Virus record (IMG/VR): IMGVR_UViG_3300036985_006248
Span: 1-64,000 of that record
Source: a virus
DNA: 64,000 bases
Reading direction: 5' to 3' (one strand)
Shown here: piece after piece, positions 60,632-64,000 of the stretch
Position numbering within the stretch: position 1 is the first letter of the stretch
Layout: every line of letters starts with the position of its first letter
Position numbers and translations under genes: made by a program
The notes under the pieces: model-generated
The model's database searches: none
The model's input: the letters and a program-made list of their open reading frames with translations, nothing else
Told to the model about the DNA's origin: nothing

Positions 60632-60949
60632 AAGAAAAAAATAGTAGGCGTGTTATCACACTAAAGAGATACCGGTAGTTTTCTGAATCAAAACACAAGG
60701 TTACTTTCCAATTACCCAACCAATATTGACTAATGATATATAGACGCTTACCCCCTTAAGCTAATTGCCATATTATAAAAATCAGGTTTCATATGGCAAC
60801 GTTTGGGCAACTTCGCATAACGTCCCGCTGTGAACGGATTTATATCTGCAACTTTGGATTTTGTCTCACTCATTAAAGCGTGATTATTAAGTCTAGATAA
60901 TCACGTCCTTTCGGATGGCTACTTCAAAGCCTACTACCTACTATCACAC
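60632..60949 (-). other. Intergenic region with two 9-bp hairpins and one possible small gene
   Basis: 318 bp. One hairpin at 60879..60887 with 60897..60905 (CGTGATTAT stem, 9-nt loop) and a second at 60765..60773 with 60791..60799 (TTGCCATAT stem, 17-nt loop). Neither is followed by a T tract, so they do not look like simple terminators. The segment 60748..60873 can encode 41 residues. Nothing else recognisable; no tRNA or group I elements. Confidence 0.5.
60748..60873 (-). CDS. Possible small protein (41 aa)
   Basis: ATG 60873 to TAA 60748: MSETKSKVADINPFTAGRYA then KLPKRCHMKPDFYNM and AISLRG. Composition is protein-like and basic. The first hairpin lies in its 5' leader, and no clear Shine-Dalgarno is seen, so it might be translationally controlled or not be a gene. 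Confidence 0.4.
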   Translation of the reverse strand: MSETKSKVADINPFTAGRYAKLPKRCHMKPDFYNMAISLRG

Positions 60950-61507
60950 TTACCAATTCTTAGGAATCTTTGTTTGCAAGCAGGTTATTGTATTGTTACC
61001 CCAATATAACCACGAAGGAAGTACAGTCTTTGGCTCTCCTTCTTCTATAGGCCACGAAGCTGCGGTATGTGGCATTCTTGTATGCAGACCACCTTGTAAC
61101 AAACCAACAATACGAGTATGCCCAGCAATTATACAATTCAAAGAGTTCGCCAAATTTTCTGAAAACCGTTGTCCTTGAGCATTTTGAAATGTACTGCACG
61201 TTCTAAACCATATCACAGATTGTGGCTGTAGTTTCGATAATACCACATCAAAGATATTTTTTGGTATCGGCTTAGAATTTAACCATACTGTACCGGGACT
61301 ACCGTGGCCCCAATATTGAATTGAAGAAAAAGAAGAAGTGTTTCTAGTTTGAAGCCAAAGAGCAGCTTCGGTCCAAGAACTAGCACCATAATATTCATCT
61401 ACGGCACCAAATAGTTTTTGTAAGCGGCTACCAATTGCCCAACTCAGCATAAGAAACCATTGCTGAATTCCAGCTCCCGGCTTACTATCATATATAACTA
61501 CTCTCAT
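60950..61507 (-). CDS. Caspase-fold-like protein with His/Cys dyad
   Basis: 185 residues. SIQYWGHGSPG (H68, G69) and IWFRTCSTFQN (C104), followed by IIAGHTRIVGLLQGG, look like the His-Gly/Cys dyad of caspase-like (CHAT/DUF4347-like) hydrolases. The first 60 residues contain a helix-rich start. No membrane segment. The ATG overlaps the C39-like peptidase stop by 4 nt. Function in lysis or host modification is inferred from neighbours only. Confidence 0.55.
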   Translation of the reverse strand: MRVVIYDSKPGAGIQQWFLMLSWAIGSRLQKLFGAVDEYYGASSWTEAALWLQTRNTSSFSSIQYWGHGSPGTVWLNSKPIPKNIFDVVLSKLQPQSVIWFRTCSTFQNAQGQRFSENLANSLNCIIAGHTRIVGLLQGGLHTRMPHTAASWPIEEGEPKTVLPSWLYWGNNTITCLQTKIPKNW

Positions 61508-61989
61508 AATGTGTTCTCCTTTTTTTGTTTAGAAACAATGATGCAGTAAAATTCTTTGTTTCTATTCGCCCAACGTTCAACTAAATCAGAAACAGTAACT
61601 AATTGTATACCGCTTTCTAGTTTATTATATTTTGCTCCGTCAGAATCAAAAACAATATACTTTTTGCCTAAAGTACCAACTAGTACACACCAGTGATTAT
61701 CGTTATCAACAGAAATTATGACGGGATTACTATTTTCTAATTCTTCATTTATTTTTTTCAATGCACAAGTTTTATAAAAAAACTTAAAATCATCAGCATT
61801 GAAATTATTGTTCTTTAAGGCTCTAATAATACCTTTTTCAGAAGTACCATTTTTTCTTGTTGTATTAGAATACCTAACAACATCTTTTTTTGTTAAATGA
61901 ATATCAAAACACTTAGCCGCATTTATTATAGCGTAAATACCACAAGAAAAGGAATCGTTCTGAAGTTTCATAAAGGAATTTATAATCAA
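61504..61989 (-). CDS. C39-like / papain-like cysteine peptidase
   Basis: 161 residues. C16 in DSFSCGIYAIINAA, H99 in DNDNHWCVLVG and D115 in IVFDSDG form a plausible Cys-His-Asp triad with the spacing seen in C39-like peptidases. It lies between the endolysin and the caspase-like gene, overlapping both by 4 nt (ATGA-type), so the three are one translational unit. Confidence 0.75.
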   Translation of the reverse strand: MIINSFMKLQNDSFSCGIYAIINAAKCFDIHLTKKDVVRYSNTTRKNGTSEKGIIRALKNNNFNADDFKFFYKTCALKKINEELENSNPVIISVDNDNHWCVLVGTLGKKYIVFDSDGAKYNKLESGIQLVTVSDLVERWANRNKEFYCIIVSKQKKENTL

Positions 61990-62558
61990 CTTAAAACTTT
62001 TAAAGCTCTTTCGCTGTATACTACACGTTGGGAGTGATGTAACTTAGCCTTGCCATTAACTTTTTCAGTTATCTTATCTAAATCCCATCTATCTGCCAAT
62101 TCTAACAAGCCACGTTCTTTAAAATACTCACAAGCAATTTTTGTGCTAATGACTGGATCACAAGCTAATTCTGGGTTTGTTTCTAAATTGATACCAAGCT
62201 TCTTAGACATATTAACATAATTTGCTCTGCCCGTCAGTTGTAATATACCGCGACCAATAAATTTAGGACCGTCACCGGGTTTCTTATTTCCTAATGCTAG
62301 TCTTCCTTCATATAAAGTCCCAGTGGGCTCCAATGGATCACTAGGAATCTTTTTATTATACTTCGAAGGTAATTCTTTATCATATTTTAGTTCTCCACTC
62401 TCAACAGCTATTTGTCCAAGAAACGCAGCCATTCGATTAATGGTATCCATAGAATATGTTGGTAATACTTCGTTAAAAGCTTTTGTATATAAAATGCACT
62501 TGTCGCTTCGGATGTTAGGAAAAATAGTCTTTAATTGTACTTCAGTTATCTTGATCAT
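61986..62558 (-). CDS. GH19-type endolysin (chitinase-like muramidase)
   Basis: 190 residues. FLGQIAVESGELKYD (E53), LYEGRLALGNKKPGDGPKFI (E84) and GRGILQLTGRANYVNMSKKL are the GH19/chitinase-like phage lysin motifs. The enzyme is expected to cut the glycan backbone of the host wall. No signal peptide, so release probably needs a holin not found here. Preceded by AGGAGG before ATG 62558 and a TATAAATA late-promoter-like box. Confidence 0.88.
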   Translation of the reverse strand: MIKITEVQLKTIFPNIRSDKCILYTKAFNEVLPTYSMDTINRMAAFLGQIAVESGELKYDKELPSKYNKKIPSDPLEPTGTLYEGRLALGNKKPGDGPKFIGRGILQLTGRANYVNMSKKLGINLETNPELACDPVISTKIACEYFKERGLLELADRWDLDKITEKVNGKAKLHHSQRVVYSERALKVLS

Positions 62559-62910
62559 TATTCTCCTCCTTGATATAATATTTATTTATATTATACTTTT
62601 TAAGTAATCTAAAAAACTTAATAGAGTCTAAACCCAAAAGTCTCATTGCGTCACTTTTAGTTTTAGATGCTGAAACCGCATATTTCAGCAAAGCATCTTT
62701 AGTTATATAGTTGATACTTTTCCAGATAGGAAAACCATGAAGCGGAAAACCAATGGCTTTATAAGCTAGCTCTAACTTAAGAGCAATGATTTCTTCTAAA
62801 GATAAACTGCTAAGTAATATCTCAAAGTAATCATTGCTCTTATTTTGATTTCTTAGAACTTTACTAATACTATAATCTTCACAAGTATTTTTACTATTTC
62901 TTCTTTTCAT
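62542..62910 (-). CDS. Hypothetical protein with C-terminal helix-turn-helix-like region
   Basis: 122 residues. The C-terminal half (KDALLKYAVSASKTKSDAMR, then LLGLDSIKFFRLLKKYNINK) has the spacing of a Fis-type helix-turn-helix. N-terminal half is charged (SISKVLRNQNKSNDYFEILL). Overlaps endolysin start by 17 nt. Role in regulation is possible, not shown. Confidence 0.6.
   Translation of the reverse strand: MKRRNSKNTCEDYSISKVLRNQNKSNDYFEILLSSLSLEEIIALKLELAYKAIGFPLHGFPIWKSINYITKDALLKYAVSASKTKSDAMRLLGLDSIKFFRLLKKYNINKYYIKEENNDQDN
62583..62590 (-). promoter_or_regulatory. T4 late-promoter-like TATAAATA box before the endolysin
   Basis: Exact TATAAATA on the minus strand, 25 nt upstream of the endolysin ATG, with the AGGAGG Shine-Dalgarno in between; lies inside the 3' end of the 62542..62910 gene (Asn-Ile-Asn-Lys codons). 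A gp55-type sigma factor is encoded in the window, which makes it plausible, but the box may be coding coincidence. Confidence 0.45.
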
Positions 62911-62998
62911 ATTATTTACTTTTATATTAAGAAGTATTTAGTTTAAATATTATTCTTGAAAAGCAGTATAACAACAGTACCACACTGATTTTTTTTCG

Positions 62999-63220
62999 TT
63001 AAACTTTCTTTTTCTTGCGAGTGTCAACTGGTACAGCCACCGTAACAACTGGTTCTGTTGATGTTTCTTCAACAGCTACTACCTGTTCTACTGGCTTTGG
63101 CATTTCTTGTAATCCCAGCTTCATTTCTGTCTTCTCAGCTACAACTGGTTGCTCGACAGAAGCTGAATTTTCTTTTGCTAACTGCATTCTAAAAAGCTTT
63201 TTACGTTTTGCTGGATTCAT
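62999..63220 (-). CDS. Small Lys/Val/Glu-rich hypothetical protein
   Basis: 73 residues, MNPAKRKKLFRMQLAKENSA, then a low-complexity middle (VEQPVVAEKTEMKLGLQEMP) and a basic end (VDTRKKKKV). AAGGAA precedes ATG 63220. It could be the end of a virion internal protein or a scaffold-like peptide. Confidence 0.55.
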   Translation of the reverse strand: MNPAKRKKLFRMQLAKENSASVEQPVVAEKTEMKLGLQEMPKPVEQVVAVEETSTEPVVTVAVPVDTRKKKKV

Positions 63221-63301
63221 TTGTTTATATTCCTTTACAATATATAGATTTAACTACAGATTTTCACTAGTGTAAGTTGTACAGTATGTTTGCTGACTTA
63301 G

Positions 63302-64000
63302 TTATGCTGCTGGAACTTCTGGCGGTACTTCTGCTCCAACTTCCTCGCTGCCTACTGGCGGTACCTCTGCCGTTGCTACTGGCGCAGCCCCTTGAAGTGC
63401 TGCGTCTTTCTTTGCTTTCTCAGCCTCATATTCTGGAGTTGTGGGTTCCTCCGGGGTAGCCTGTAGCTCTGTTTCAAACTTATCAAAATATAATTTAGTG
63501 TTTGTTAATAGATAATCGTAGAATGTTTCGCGGTCTTGTTCATTTGACAATAAAGAATAAGTTTCAAGAATTTGCTTTTGAATCTTCTTAAAGGTTTCAA
63601 GAGCAAAGTTTCTTCCTGTAAGGTCTTCAGTCTCGATTGCTTGGAAGGCATTAACTGGGTTTGGCTTCTCTACTTTCTTTGGTTTCTTAACGTCAATGAA
63701 ATTAGGATCTGCCTCTGGAGTGCCGGGAACAGGTTCTTCTCCCTGCTCTTTTAACTCACCAGTTGGCTGCGCTGCTGCTGGAGCCGCCACCGGGGCTGGG
63801 GCTTTTCCACCGGCATTCTTCTTATCCACAGCAAAGTATACAGAAGCCGTAGATAAGAGATTTTGAATAGCACGAAGAATATGCGCTTTGAAAGACTTAC
63901 GTTGTGCTTCGTCGGTCTTTAAATCCTTATAACCAGACTCTAAGATTGGAACAATGCTACTAAGTAGTTTTTCAAGTGCATTGATACCAGTAGATTCATG
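63302..64000 (-). CDS. Partial Ala/Pro/Glu-rich virion-type protein; 5' end beyond window
   Basis: The frame is open from TAA at 63302 to the window edge, so a GTG at 63829 is not needed as a start. The visible N-terminal part reads HESTGINALEKLLSSIVPIL, then EAQRKSFKAHILRAIQNLLS, helical and recurrent in large-phage virion genes. The rest has an Ala/Pro/Glu-rich linker (KAPAPVAAPAAAQPTGELKE) and a helical C-terminal part with an Ala/Pro-rich end. Exact function unknown. Confidence 0.65.
   Translation of the reverse strand, partial: HESTGINALEKLLSSIVPILESGYKDLKTDEAQRKSFKAHILRAIQNLLSTASVYFAVDKKNAGGKAPAPVAAPAAAQPTGELKEQGEEPVPGTPEADPNFIDVKKPKKVEKPNPVNAFQAIETEDLTGRNFALETFKKIQKQILETYSLLSNEQDRETFYDYLLTNTKLYFDKFETELQATPEEPTTPEYEAEKAKKDAALQGAAPVATAEVPPVGSEEVGAEVPPEVPAA

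Noticed and set aside
60632-60949. A second group I intron or tRNA in the 60.6-60.9 kb gap
   Set aside because: Searched by eye for P, Q, R, S elements and T-loop TTCGANNC; none found despite the hairpins.
63302-63829. GTG at 63829 as the start of a complete 175-residue protein
   Set aside because: The frame is open to the window edge with protein-like sequence, so the gene is partial.
1-64000. CRISPR array, insertion sequence or prophage attachment site
   Set aside because: No regularly spaced repeats, no transposase or integrase frames, and no long terminal inverted repeats seen.

Overview
This window looks like an internal segment of a large, AT-rich, T4-like contractile-tailed phage genome (Caudoviricetes, myovirus morphology). 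Every convincing gene is on the minus strand, genes are tightly packed with many ATGA-type overlaps, and the hallmark genes are viral: a gp46/47-type recombination nuclease, a gp61-type primase, a RuvC-like resolvase, gp25- and gp6-type baseplate wedge proteins, a gp55-type late sigma factor, a PhoH-like ATPase, a tRNA-Ala and a lysis cassette. The host cannot be named from sequence alone.

Layout in transcription order (high to low coordinates). 64.0-61.0 kb: end of a Pro/Ala-rich virion-type protein, small genes, then an enzyme cassette with a GH19-type endolysin, a C39-like cysteine peptidase and a protein with a caspase-like His/Cys pair. 60.9-57.1 kb: small early-type genes, a ClpP-like protease, a tRNA-Ala(UGC) with the G3:U70 identity pair, and a SpoU methyltransferase. 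57.1-52.8 kb: PhoH interrupted by an intein of apparent class 3, a HExxH metallopeptidase and a Cas4/RecB-like nuclease behind a near-perfect sigma70 promoter. 52.8-43.9 kb: a glycan island (GDP-mannose 4,6-dehydratase, five glycosyltransferases, a sugar C-methyltransferase, an FkbM methyltransferase). 43.9-42.3 kb: small conserved genes and the late sigma factor. 42-4.5 kb: a long tail/baseplate/fibre block including proteins of 2072 and 2791 residues. 4.5-0 kb: RuvC-like resolvase, primase, two proteins sharing a basic N-terminal leader, and the start of what looks like a fused SbcD-SbcC.

The most striking discovery is a 253-nt group I intron (50957..51209) inside a glycosyltransferase gene. 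Reading only the long frame misses the true N-terminus. A 43-nt first exon (51210..51252) carries its own Shine-Dalgarno sequence, and splicing restores the expected motif GDHPLSPSGVGTQ. P1, P3, P4, P5, P6, P7 and P8 helices can all be drawn. A 5'-truncated Vsr-like homing endonuclease remnant abuts exon 1.

A second theme: three free-standing homing endonuclease genes or remnants (GIY-YIG at 3.2-4.0 kb, Vsr-like at 51.2-51.5 kb, zinc-finger/NUMOD3 at 52.5-52.7 kb) each sit between a diverged copy of the downstream gene's 5' end and the intact 5' end of that gene (primase, glycosyltransferase, gmd). This suggests invasion that re-supplies the interrupted gene's start.
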